A stretch of 64,000 nt of DNA from Dichetophora obliterata (Eukaryota > Arthropoda > Insecta > Diptera > Sciomyzidae). This document shows, piece by piece, positions 48,602 to 61,017 of the stretch. The position numbers were made by a program, and so were the translations under genes. Within the stretch, counting starts at the first letter, position 1, and each line of letters opens with the position of its first letter. The stretch covers positions 102,414,615 to 102,478,614 of the forward strand of contig OY986435.1 of assembly GCA_963920525.1 (NCBI GenBank), given 5' to 3'. A model generated the notes under the pieces. That model saw only the letters and a program-made list of their open reading frames with translations, was not told the DNA's origin and did not search any database.

Positions 48602-48976
48602 TTGAAATCACTGCTCAGGCTTGAATTTGAATTGAAAATTTATTATTTCCTAAGAAATTTGAGAAAAACTGCTTCTTTTGTTCCCACTGAAACAAGGCGA
48701 AAATTGGTGATACAATTAGTCGTGCCAATAGTAACTTATTCCGAAGTAGTATATAGCAAGTTAGAATCAAGGTCATCACATAAAATCTTAGTGGCATATA
48801 ACAATGCAGCACGATATGTTTACGGTATTAGTAGGTTTGATCATATATCAGCATACAGTAATCGCATACTAGGTTGCAATATCATAAATTTACTTAATGC
48901 AAGAAACTGCATTTTTCTGCACAGACTAATTGCTTGTTTGAAAAACTTCAATTCTGCAGATCCATCAGAAGTCTAA
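48602..48976 (+). pseudogene. Non-LTR RT C-terminal segment
   Basis: The frame reads KIYYFLRNLRKTASFVPT, RRKLVIQLVVPIVTYSEVVY and NNAARYVYGISRFDHIS, the post-RT region of CR1/Jockey-group elements. It ends shortly after, with no polyA clearly visible. It could be the displaced 3' part of the element whose RT stops near 40560, or a separate truncated copy. Confidence 0.75.
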
Positions 48977-49417
48977 ACAGTTCAGTCGTTTTTAACCCGC
49001 TCTTACATTTAACTTTCAAGAATTTGTGCTTGTTTCTTTCGGCTTGCAATTTTAATCACCTAAAATTAAATAAAAAAAAACAATAAAAATTATCCAAAAG
49101 ACCTTTGTAAAAAATTAAATAAAGTAAAAAAAAACACACACACATTTCACTGGATCAATAGTTCATTGTGCTATTCTATTTGTTTTCTGACCTATATAAT
49201 GTGCAGTTGCGTATAAGTGTGCCGCGAAAAAGTGTGAATATCGCAATAAAGCAACAACATTAACAATAAGAAAAAGTGTGAATATTGCAATTAAGCAAAA
49301 ACAATAACAATAAGAGAAACAGCCCACTCCAACTTTTAAGTGCACCTGAAATAAGTGCAAATATCAAAAGTAAAAAAAAACTTTTTATAAACAACCAAAT
49401 AAAGTAAACAATAAACA

Positions 49418-51532
49418 ATGGAACCTGCTTGTGCCAAAATTAACTGCTCTATTGAGGACAAAGGTGCAATTAAGCTAAGTTGCAATGGTCTTTGCGGAAA
49501 ATCTTACCACGGCACTTGTGTGGGAATGACTAAAAGAAGTTTAAACTACTTTCAAGAATACACATCACATTTTAAATTCTTCTGTGATGATTGCATGGAT
49601 CTATCACTATCCCATGTTATGCTCGCCATAAAATGTCTTAGCGACTCCTTGAACGTGATGCATTCGGCTAATAAGCAAGTCATCAGTAAAATACCAAATT
49701 TCGAAATAATGACTCACGTATCCGATGATCTTTCAAGGGTAGAGTCCATCTGCAAAGCAAATAACTCGGATATCTCAAATGTTTCTAAAAACTTGAGAAT
49801 TCTAACTGATTTAGTCAAAGATAGCGAAAAAAATTTTATTTGGAAAACGGCCATAAGCGAGCTTAATATAGAAGTAAAAAAAAGCCTCGACGTTTTAAAA
49901 AACGATAATACAGCCAAAAATATACTGAGCATGCTAACATCTTTGCGCTATGATGTGGATATCGCACTTCAGTCAGGCAAACCCCAACCATCACCTCCGC
50001 AATCAGATCCAATGCTGGAAATATTACATCAAAAAATAAGTGATATCAGTGATGATCTTGAAGTGTTTCGAGTGACGCTTGCAGATGTAGTGGATGAAAT
50101 AAGATCTGCACCCAATAGAGCTGAAATAAGTTATCCACAAGCCTCTCATCATAACTCTTCCTCTATTTTCGAGGAAATAATGGAAGCATCTATTCGTTTG
50201 CCACAGGTCACCTCTTTACCAGCTAATCTGAATTCTTTAACTGCCTATGACACTACGGAACATATAACACCGATTGCTACTCCTCCAAATGTTACAATGA
50301 ATCCACCCCAAATCGGATCTCCACCATCAACAGTACCCACAATAGCTCATTCTATTAGTTCATCAACAATTTCTCCAAAACAAAACAAAAATACCAATAA
50401 CTCACAACCTGGATCTCCCTTTGCCACTTCACCTTGCGACTCACCACCAATTGCAGCCCCTCGTACCAACTTAATCCATAAGTTTGGAACGTCATGGACT
50501 TCAACTCAATGGCAGAATAGAATAAAGAAACTCCATGATTCTAATGAAATTGACAAGACCACTCTGTTCATTAAGGGCCCATCAGTTAAAACAACTATAT
50601 CCTGGATGAGCACTTACTTTCGTAATAAATTTGGCATATCTATTACAAACTGTTCAAAGATATCCAATAAAGCAAAAAAATTCTGCAGTTTCAAACTAAA
50701 CATCCCAAGTCAATATGCGTGGATGTTCTTGAACAACAGCGGTGAGAGACACGGCGAATGGTTAATAACCGAATGGACGAATAAGCCTGGGAAAAAGTCT
50801 AAGACATCAAGATCTTTACAAAGTTCTGGCAGTTCAAGAATCGAATCTTCTGAAAGGAATCCTAACATTAACAAGAATCCATTATCTAAAAGTAATTATA
50901 GTTCTTGCTCTAACTCTTTTCCGTATATAAATTCCCGTCCTAACTCTAAATCTAAGTTAAACTCTTATTCTAATTCTAATCTTAATTCTAAGAATCCTCT
51001 ATATAAAAGAAATGTAAACCTACCTGTTCTTGAATCCAAACCTTATTCATCAAACAAGTTTGTGCAACCTAAGTCCCACCATAATTCAGATTCTAATTGG
51101 AATCTGAAAACTAGCATTTTCCCCATATTTTCTCCCATAATTAACCAGAATACGGCTTCATCTTATAATAAGATGATTACTGGAAGCAATCTATCATCTA
51201 AACCGCCAACTCATCAAACACGTAAACGGGTTTCATTTAATCTAAACAATAATGAAACCAATTGTGAGAAATATCCAAATTTTATCCATTCTCATACTCT
51301 TAATCCTTCACCACCAACCGGAAGTGGTTTACCAAAACCATCTTCTGTTTCAAATGAGCTTTGTAATCAACCTGGTAGTCCTACGTCATTTTTAGACCCC
51401 CTACTTCCTCCAAAAGTGAAATTGACACTAAACTCTTGCGAAGGCACTGAGAGCAGATATGCCCTTTCTCGCCTCAGGGAGAACAACGTTTATAACAATG
51501 TTCGCCTGTATCTCGCTTATACATATGTATAA
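49418..51532 (+). CDS. ORF1 protein with PHD-like zinc finger
   Basis: 704 residues. Residues 5-60 form a PHD-like finger: C-x4-C at the start, C-x3-C (CNGLC), H-x2-C (YHGTC) and C-x2-C (CDDC). A helical region follows (to about 240), then a long Ser/Pro/Asn-rich linker, a globular patch around 350-450 (WTSTQWQNRIKKL; WLITEW) and a very Asn/Ser-rich tail. Such proteins bind the element RNA and accompany ORF2 in CR1-group retrotransposition. A second frame (51459-51779, ending just before ORF2) with LGVTVDQVKVDLETYGAHVR may be its true C-terminus after a frameshift near 51500. Confidence 0.8.
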   Translation: MEPACAKINCSIEDKGAIKLSCNGLCGKSYHGTCVGMTKRSLNYFQEYTSHFKFFCDDCMDLSLSHVMLAIKCLSDSLNVMHSANKQVISKIPNFEIMTHVSDDLSRVESICKANNSDISNVSKNLRILTDLVKDSEKNFIWKTAISELNIEVKKSLDVLKNDNTAKNILSMLTSLRYDVDIALQSGKPQPSPPQSDPMLEILHQKISDISDDLEVFRVTLADVVDEIRSAPNRAEISYPQASHHNSSSIFEEIMEASIRLPQVTSLPANLNSLTAYDTTEHITPIATPPNVTMNPPQIGSPPSTVPTIAHSISSSTISPKQNKNTNNSQPGSPFATSPCDSPPIAAPRTNLIHKFGTSWTSTQWQNRIKKLHDSNEIDKTTLFIKGPSVKTTISWMSTYFRNKFGISITNCSKISNKAKKFCSFKLNIPSQYAWMFLNNSGERHGEWLITEWTNKPGKKSKTSRSLQSSGSSRIESSERNPNINKNPLSKSNYSSCSNSFPYINSRPNSKSKLNSYSNSNLNSKNPLYKRNVNLPVLESKPYSSNKFVQPKSHHNSDSNWNLKTSIFPIFSPIINQNTASSYNKMITGSNLSSKPPTHQTRKRVSFNLNNNETNCEKYPNFIHSHTLNPSPPTGSGLPKPSSVSNELCNQPGSPTSFLDPLLPPKVKLTLNSCEGTESRYALSRLRENNVYNNVRLYLAYTYV

Positions 51533-51669
51533 AGCCCCTGATTCAACATGCATTGAAGGCAAGACCAAAACTAATCTTAGAGTATTAATTCAGCAAGAAG
51601 GTCTTCCTACCGGTGTTGAAGACTTGCGAAATTTATTTGTCCGCTTTCACGAGCACCTCGGTGTAACGG

Positions 51670-52387
51670 TTGATCAAGTCAAGGTGGATCTGGAAACCTA
51701 TGGCGCTCATGTCAGAGCTAAACATGTTTCTCTTCTTCAAAAATCTCGTAAAGAGCAACAGCAATATTATCGTTCCTAACTCTTATTTCTTAAATATATT
51801 CTACCATAACTGTAGCGGCATGAGAAGCAAATTAAATAAACTTTATGTTGACGCTAAATCATGCCACTTCAATGTCCTAGTATTCACTGAGACATGGCTA
51901 AACGAAACCTTCAATAATGAGGAAATTCTTGATAGCAATTGGACTGTCTTCAGAAAGGATCGGGACTACTCCTCAACAGGTCTTTCTCGAGGAGGTGGTG
52001 TCCTTGTAGCATCTCACAATTCCCTTTCAAGTGAGCTAATAGACACACCTAACCATAAACTGTTCGATCACCGAATTATTAGAGTTTGTTCAGGTAAAAG
52101 TCTCAATGTGTACATAGGTGTCGTTTACATTCCTCCCGGCTCAAGTGAAACAACATACAACGAGCTATGTGAAACACTGACCACCTTTACCTCCTCCCTA
52201 AAAGAGGAAGATAAAGTTGTTATTCTTGGTGTCTTCAATCGCCCAAATATATCTTTTGTCACCGACGAAAACGACAACTTTCTTCTTCCTGTAAATCTTT
52301 CTAATGCCATAGACTTCAACTTACTTAGCACCTTTTATGGCAGTGACTTGCAGCAAGTCTCTTCTGTACAAAATCAGAATGGCAGAT
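51670..52387 (+). pseudogene. ORF2 APE-type endonuclease, N-terminal part
   Basis: It reads IFYHNCSGMRSK, VLVFTETWLN, GGGVLVASHN, YIGVVYIPPGSS and VVILGVFNRP. The order N-x-R, E-T-W-L, Y-x-P-P-x and G-D-F-N-x-P is that of APE endonucleases; here the GDFN aspartate is Val, so a metal-binding residue is lost. The frame is cut at 52388 by the RTE element and resumes at 54322 with NGRWLDLIFTNSYEEV. Confidence 0.88.
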
Positions 52388-54321
52388 ACTTACTTACTTA
52401 CTTAGTTGGCGCTACAACCGTATCTGTATTGTCGGTCTTGGCCTCATCTAAGAATTTGCGCCAGCCATTTCTGTCTTTCGCTTGCTGGCGCCAGTTGGAA
52501 ATTCGAAGCTTCGTCAGGTTGTCCTCTACTTGGTCTTTCCAACGAAGATGCGGTCGTCCTCTTCTGCGTTGACCGCCGCTGGGTACCGAATCGAATGTTT
52601 TCTTCACTGGAACATCGTCTTTCATGCGCTGAACATGACCAAGCCAGCGAAGCCGCTCGATTTTAATGCGCTTGACTATGTCGATGTCAGCGTACAGCTC
52701 ATACAATTCATCATTCCACCGTATTCGGTACTCACCATTGACTCAGATTGGTCCGTAGATCTTACGAAGAATCTTTCTCTCGAATGCTCCTTTTTTTTCA
52801 TCCAAGTCTTTTCATCCAAACTGCCCAGCATCCAGGTTTGTGATGCGTAAAGTAGGACGGGCATAATGAGTGATTTATAGAGCGTGATTTTCGTTCGTCG
52901 AGAGAGGGCTCTGCTTCTCAATTGCCTACTGAGCCCAAAGTAACACCTGTTGGCAAGAGTTATTCTTCGTTTGATCTCAATGCTGATGTCGTTGGTTGAA
53001 TTAATGCTGGATCCCAGATAAACGAAGTTCTTCACAACCTCGAAGGAGGTATTGTCAACGGTAACGTGGGTTCCAAGACGCTGGGACTGTTTGTTTGTTG
53101 ACACTAAGTATTTCGTCTTATCTGCATTCACTGACAGACCCATTCGACTTGACTCTCTTTCTATTCTGGTCTGACTCTCTTTCTATGCTGCACTGACTTC
53201 GCGCGAATTATGGCCAATGATATCTATGTCATCAGCATACGCAAGCAGCATAACACTCTTGTAGAATATTGTGCCACTATGTCTCAGATCAGCAGCTCGG
53301 ATGATCTTTTCTATCATTAGGTTGAAAAAGTCGCACGATAAGGAATCACCTTGTCTGAAACCTCGTTTGGTAATAAATGGTGGGGAGAGGTCCTTCCCGA
53401 TTTTAACTGCGCTGCTGGTGTTGCTCAGTGTCATCCTGCAAAGTCGTATTAGTTTTGCAGGAATACCAAATTCAGACATGGTGGAGTACAGGTGCTTCCT
53501 TATTGGGCTGTCGAAGGCGGATTTGTTGTCGACAAAAAGATGGTGGGTGTCGACTTGTTTTTCTTTAGTCTTCTCCAAGATTTGTCGTAGCGTGAAAATC
53601 TGGTCGATGGTGGACTTTCCAGGTCTGAAGCCACACTGATAAGGTCCGATCAGTTCGTTTACAATGGGCTTCAATCTTTCACATAAAACGCTCGACATGC
53701 GATATTAAGAAGGCTTATCCCATGGTAATTGGCACAGATAGTGGGATCGCCTTTCTTGTGGCTTGGGCAGAGCACACTGATATTCCAATCGTTCGGAATG
53801 CATTCTTCCGACCATATTCTGCATAGAAGCTCGTGAATGCATTTAAGTAGAGCTTCGCCTCCATTCTTAAACAGCTCAGCAGGTAAGCCATCAGCTCCCG
53901 CGGCTTTGTTATTTTTAAGCCGAGCTATAGCTGTCAGAACTTCATCATAGTCGGGCAGCGGAACCTCAACGCTGTCATCCAAAATTGGTGTTTCCGGAAT
54001 ATCATCTCTATTGGCGGGATTGTTGTCAGCGTCGCCATTTAGAAGCTTAGATAAGTGTTCCCTCCATAACGTCAGTGTACTCTGGACATCTGTCACTAGA
54101 TTCCCGTTTTCATCCTTGCAGGAAGAGGCCCCGGTTTTAAAACTATCGGCAAGGCGTCTTATTTTTTCGAAAAATTTCCGGGCCTCATTCCTGTCACCAT
54201 ACATCTCAATCTTCTCCTGCTCACGCTTTTCTGCCTCTCTTTTTTTCCGCCTGAAAATATGTCTCTCTTCCCTCCTCTTTTCTTTGTATCGCTCCTTAGC
54301 AGCGCGCGTTACAACCGACTG
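52388..54321 (-). mobile_element. RTE-type non-LTR element, 5'-truncated
   Basis: It is inserted in the ORF2 endonuclease with a 13-bp duplication CAGAATGGCAGAT (52375-52387 and 54322-54334). Its 3' end is a short (TAAG)n tail, as RTE elements have simple-repeat tails. The 5' end lacks the endonuclease domain. Confidence 0.92.
52398..54320 (-). pseudogene. RTE RT, frameshifted
   Basis: Successive minus-strand frames give IARLKNNKAAGADGLPAELF, GPYQCGFRPGKSTIDQIF, FRQGDSLSCDFFNLMIEKI, LLAYADDIDIIG, FVYLGSSI and RLRWLGHVQRM, ending PHLRWKDQVEDNL and DRNGWRKFLDEA. These are RT motifs 0-7 and the C-terminal W-x-G-H-x-x-R-M domain of RTE elements. The KGD box reads SHKKGD. At least two frame changes occur (near 53690 and 52700), plus a break at 53143-53183 and an altered active site context (FVDNKSAFDS). 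Confidence 0.88.
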
Positions 54322-55371
54322 CAGAATGGCAGATGGTTGGACCTAATTTTTACTAACTCGTATGAAGAAGTGAAGGTTAGTCCATGCATGGGAGCAGAAA
54401 ATTTATTAACCAACACTGTTCATCATACAGCCCTAAAAGTTGTTTTCTCTGCTAATGACATCAACTTTACCCAGTCTTATAATAACACCATTGCGTAAGA
54501 TTACCTCAACGCCGATTATGAAAGAATAAAATGTTATCTTAGTGTTCTAAATTGGAATCATATTCTATTCAATTTAGATTTAGACAGTGCTGTCTCTATA
54601 TTTTATCAGCACATTTTTACCGCTATCGAAAGTTATGTGCCAATAATAAAGAAAAAGAATAAGCTCACAGAACCATGGCTAGATAACAATCTCAGATTTT
54701 TGAGGAATCAAAGAAATAAAATCTACAAACTTCTCAAAAACACTGATAATATAAGCGATGAACTGAAGCTTAGATATGACGAGCTATCAAGAGAGTTCTC
54801 TATCAAGTCAGAAGAAGCGTACAAGTTGTTCACGAACATCATCGGAGAAAAAATTGTCCAAGAGCCGAGAAAATTCTTTGACTTTGTTAACATGAAGCGC
54901 AAATCTAGCGGCTATCCATCGTCTATGTTTAAAGGTAATGTCACTTCGTCCAATTCTCTTGAAATAAGCAACTTGTATGCCGATCACTTTAAGGAGGTCT
55001 TTTGTCTTCCTACCACCTTATTTGAAACTTCTCCTAGCTCAACTATTATAGTTGATAGTTTATATTTAACCCAGGAAGAGATTTCTAATGCAATAAAAGA
55101 ACTGGATATATTAAAGGGACCAGGACCAGACTTAATACCTGCAAGCTTTTTGGTGCGATGTGTAGACCAACTGCTATTGCTATTGCCATTACACATAATC
55201 TTTAACGAATCACTGGTTTGTGGGACATTTCCTTCATATTGGAAATCATCCCATCTTACGCCAATTTACAAGAATGGTGATAAAAGATCAGTTGAAAATT
55301 ATAGATGCATAGCAATCTTGTCAGCCATTCACCACATCAATTATTCCACCACTTTTTACTTTAGTAGTTAA
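54322..55371 (+). pseudogene. ORF2 remainder: endonuclease end to RT start
   Basis: After the RTE insertion the frame gives NGRWLDLIFTNSYEEV and HHTALKVVF (the D-H/H-H end of the endonuclease), a stop near 54497, then a linker (WLDNNLRFLRNQRNKIYKLL) and the RT start (LKGPGPDLIPASFL, WKSSHLTPIYKNGDKRSVEN, YRCIAILSAI). RT ends there; HHINYSTTFYFSS is followed by a stop. All RT catalytic motifs are absent, so the copy carries a large 3' deletion. Confidence 0.85.
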
Positions 55372-56664
55372 TAAGTTTCTTTTCTTTAGCTTTAAGTGTG
55401 TATATAACAGAAATTGTTGTTGGTTACATGAATGTATGTTGTTTTTTTTCTTCACTTATTTTATTTCATGATGTTATAATTATGCAAATTAGGTCTTTAT
55501 TTAATATTTTTAAGGATTTTAGCTTTTATTAATGTATGTTAGGTATTAATGTTTGCAGTTTATATAGGGTTTTTCAAGGTTCTCTTATTTTTAATTCACT
55601 ATTTAGATTTAAGCAGTATGTATATAAAAAATTATTTTTAAAGTGTTTTTCTTTAAATTTTGTTAATTACTAAATTGTTACTGATTTTATTTAACCATTT
55701 TTAAAAGTTATTTCTTTTCACTTTTTTGTATGCTTTGTCTAATCAAATATTTCTAATTTTTATTATAGACCACATGTTGAAGTTTGTACCGCTTACGTCT
55801 GCCAACTGAAGCCAAACTCACGAATCCAATTTTGCTTAGATTTCTGGTTCGGCATAAAAACTCGTTCTTAGCATATACAGAAATGTTGATATAAATCGAA
55901 AAGAAATGAAGAATAGAAAATCCACTTATTTTAGGATTTTTAATTAGGCGCCAATCAAGTTAATAATTTTTAATAAGATTTTGATAGAAAATTATGTATG
56001 CAAAAATTTTACCCGATTTGGAATTGACACCAGGATAATTTAATTTTTCAATCCTGTAGGACAGGTGTCGTAAAATCTTAATTTTTCGTTTGCTATAAAA
56101 TAATTTTAATTCAATAAGCTTAGTTGACAGTAGAATATTTCTACAATAAAAAATGTATTTAATTAATAGAAGAATGATTAAATTTTATTTCTTTTTCTCT
56201 ATTATTTAAATTTCATTAAAAATTTAACTTACTAATTTTCCAATGTATTTGCATTTACAACTTTTAACTAAAGTAGCAAAATTAAGTTACTTAAATTTGT
56301 TTGATGGGTTTTAAAATTAAAACACACCTTGAAAATATGACTATTTTATAATTTTAAAATCAGCACTTGTTTCCTCGTTGGCATCTGGATAGAAAAAGAT
56401 CGAAATTACTCGTTTGGTAATAAAAGCAATCTTAAAAAGCGTGTTTAAGAAAATTTGGAGATAAATAATAATATTTATCCAACTTCCGGTACAGTGGTTC
56501 GTATAAAAATACAAATATTTGACCAGTAGATAGCATTAAATTAATGGCTGAAAATTTATAATTTTTCAATGAGATTTATTTAGAATCAAAATAAAAAACT
56601 TTTTAAAACTAATAGAGAAATTGAGCTCCAAGTCCTCTACACACCACAAAAAAAAACAAATAAA
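55372..56664. other. No gene seen
   Basis: Very AT-rich. The first part may be the 3' UTR of the upstream non-LTR element. No repeats or frames of note. Confidence 0.5.
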
Positions 56665-57783
56665 AAATGAACTTACAAATTATTAGAGCTACCTCAAGAA
56701 AAACACACAGAAATCGAACATTTTCGCAATTTTATATATTTATTTTTTAAATTAAAATTTATTTAATTTTAACATGCAAGCACTTCCTAGCTATACAAAA
56801 CTTTACGAAGATTTTTTTTAAATCAATACTTCGTAAGCCTTGCCTTTAGCTGCAATGACTGCTTCAATACGCCTAGGCATGCTGTCTATGCACTGGAAGC
56901 AATCATTTTAAAATTTTTTTGTTATTATTCCATATTTTTAGTAAAATTTCGATTAATGTGTCCTATTCGTGACATGTTCATTGGCCACTTCTCTTTTTAA
57001 GAACTCCCAGACGTTCTTAATTGGGTTTATATCGGGTGAGTTCCCGGCCATTCGATAACTTTGATTTTTTGTGAAACTGTGAAAATGAAGTCACAATAAA
57101 AGGCATTGTGCAGAGTCAAGCATATATATGATATTTTTGCTTGGATACCATTTTAAGGCCTGAGTGAGCATTTCTGTGGTCAACATTTTTATATATTGGT
57201 CCTGCCTCATTGTACTCTTAACGACGTAAAGTTCACCAGGGCCATGAAAACTGATCATCGACCTTACCATCACACAAAGTGGGTGTTTAACTCTTTTTTA
57301 GAACACAGTCTGGATGGAATTTTTCACCTTTACGTCTACTCATAAACTCGTTTTTATCACTTAAAATTTGAAAAGATGACTCATAAGAAAAGCATTCCTG
57401 AAAGAGGGTTTTTAATGATATTTAGTAAGCAAAAAGCAGTATTTTATGTCGACATATATTGCTGAATTGGTTTATCTGACAGCGACTAGCGTTTTTCTAT
57501 TTGGTATCTGTCTGGAATTTAGCCCATTTTAACCGTTTTTTAACCATAGATGGCATAAAGAGTGGTTTCTTTGCAGGTCGTCGGGATGAGAACCCCAATT
57601 CTTTAATACTGATACGCTTATACTATCAGCAATTTTTCTTTGAGGTTTTTTTACGATTTTCAATGCATATGCCACGAATTTTTGTCATATCTCTAGCTGT
57701 TGTTAGTTGCAGAAAAGTGTTTTTTAATAAAAAAAAATAACAAATTTTTAAAAGTGACTCTAATAATTTTGCTACCCAATGTA
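56665..57783 (-). mobile_element. Tc1-type transposon, inactive
   Basis: Ends near 56670 (CAAATTATTAGAGCTACCT) and 57783 (complement CATTGGGTAGCAAAATTATT) share an AAATTATTAGAG core. TA follows the right end. A Tc1-type transposase lies between on the minus strand. The left boundary is approximate. Confidence 0.7.
56822..57740 (-). pseudogene. Tc1-type transposase, broken
   Basis: The minus strand reads TARDMTKIRGICIENR and KELGFSSRRPAKKPLF (helix-turn-helix region), then SMISFHGPGELYVVKSTM, QDQYIKMLTTEMLTQALKW and MLDSAQ (the place of the second catalytic Asp), then WPGNSPDINPIKNVWEF (third acidic block altered: usual N-P-I-E is N-P-I-K) and SMPRRIEAVIAAKGKAYEVL at the C-terminus. Several stops and frame changes interrupt it. 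Confidence 0.85.
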
Positions 57784-58753
57784 TGTCAGTGTGCATTTTA
57801 GTCAATAATTTTCTTGAAATAATGATAAATTATGTTCCGTAATGTTCTTTTAACTTAATATTATTTTATGTTATCTTATGTAATATCTCTTGTGTCATAT
57901 TAAACATGAAGCTGGTACTGTAATTAAAAGTTTCCTTGTTGAATCTTGTTATACTAGCTTCCAACAATATAAATAAATACAATTACAAACTCAATGGTAC
58001 TAAGCAATTATTCAATTTGTTCAACTCAGCTCAAACAATTTTCGAACTCACTCAATGTGGGTTAGCTTGTACAGACCCCTTTCAACGGAAGTTAATTACT
58101 TAACAGCTGCTATATTCATTAATAAAAACACATTCTTTTACAGTATAATCTCGAATTTATTTAAAGCAGGTGCATCAACCTCCGTATTATGAATATTGTG
58201 CATATTTGTTTATTTAATCTTACAACAATTAATTTCGAATATTAAAAGAATATGATTTGTTAAGCATGTACCTATAACTAGTTCACAGATTTTGAAGCTT
58301 TTGCTTAGTAAATACTTAAATTATACTAACTGCGCAACTTTATACATACGTACATGAGTGATTCGAATTTTCTAAATTAGGGAAAAGGGCAAAATTAACA
58401 TTTTCGTCTTTGAACTTGAATATGAGAGCATTCTACAAGAACTTAGGATCAGGCACTACTTTTTTCGAAAAGATTAGGTTTTTAATATAAAAATTGATTA
58501 TTAAATTTCTTCTTAGTCTAATAAGAATTTATGAAAAATTAAATAAACCATAAAACACCCTACTTTATAAAAACTAAATTAAAAGGGTAAAAACAAAATC
58601 CTCTAACTGGATGAGTTACAAAAAAATCCCAGTTGGTGAGCTCCAGAGTTGGCCGATAGTTGACGAAATCACTCATATACATATTTTAGAACAATGGGTT
58701 TCATAAAGCAAGTAAGTCATTTCAATAAGTCATGTTTTGTTAGCGTTTTCATT
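57784..58753. other. No gene seen; likely host 3' flank
   Basis: AT-rich spacer downstream, in minus-strand sense, of the kinase gene. It probably includes its 3' UTR; an AATAAA-type signal was not securely placed. Confidence 0.45.
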
Positions 58754-60000
<1,247 letters not shown>

Positions 60001-60039
60001 TTAAAAGAAACATATGCGCAAAATATAAATATAAATATA

Positions 60040-60808
60040 CTAAAAAGGACACATCTTCGATAATATCGTGAGTATAGAATTCATTTTTATACAGTAATAG
60101 AGAAAAATTCGGTTTTTTCATATATGGGTAATTCTTTTACAAACCGTGCGGATTTGGATGAAAATTCACCGGCACATTTTCGATCTGGCTGAAAATTTTT
60201 CACGGATTCTGTCTTTCTACCTTTTGGAAATTTATTTACCACATTTTTTTGCCTCATGTCATTTCTTTTACTAATATAAGTAATTATTATCCTTATCTAA
60301 ACAAATCTTTTATATATTACGCAAATGCAAATATTGTACGGCGTTAGGCTTTTTAAGTACAAGCCCAATCTTAATAAATTTAGTATGGTTTGGTAGGTTT
60401 AGACCTGTAGATGTGCAAACTAGACTTTTCATTTCTTAAAATTTATATTTTTAAAGTTATAGCGAGTTAAAGTTTGCATGTAATTGTTGTTGTGTTGATT
60501 ATTTTCTTCTTCATATCAGCATATGCCTAAAAAAATGTGAGGTATTTAATGCCACCGCTATAATACTGTTATACTGACGAATAATCTTTTATAAATTCAC
60601 TGCTAGAACCAGTGATGCCAACCCGAGGAGAGTAAAAATCCACAAATGCGACATAAAAAATCCGTGTTAAAAAATTTATATATTTTTTTCAATTCAAAAC
60701 TAACAGCTAAAAAAATTACTCAATTATAGCTATTTAGAGCTTTTTACAAATATTTGATTTCTTTTATAAAATTTGCCTTAAACTTATAAAAGTTACAAAA
60801 AACGTAAA
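60040..60808. repeat. Dispersed repeat, copy B (empty P site)
   Basis: It matches 15590-15757 joined to 17241-17540, with a single GGTATTTA at 60541-60548. The part 60055-60115 also resembles 8640-8700. It lies upstream of the kinase exons, probably in an intron. Confidence 0.75.
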
Positions 60809-60810
60809 AC

Positions 60811-61017
<207 letters not shown>

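Larger units (their letters stand above)
49150..55371 (+). mobile_element. Non-LTR retrotransposon with PHD-finger ORF1
   Basis: A purine-rich leader (49150-49417) with a doubled AAAAAGTGTGAATAT(C/T)GCAAT motif precedes ORF1 (49418-51532) and ORF2 (from 51670). ORF2 is split by an RTE insertion (52388-54321) and ends early in RT. ORF1 with a PHD finger plus an APE-type endonuclease ORF2 is typical of CR1-group elements. The 3' end is missing or internally deleted. Confidence 0.85.

Noticed and set aside
52406..52850. Plus-strand frames inside the RTE element
   Set aside because: Antisense of the RTE C-terminal coding region.
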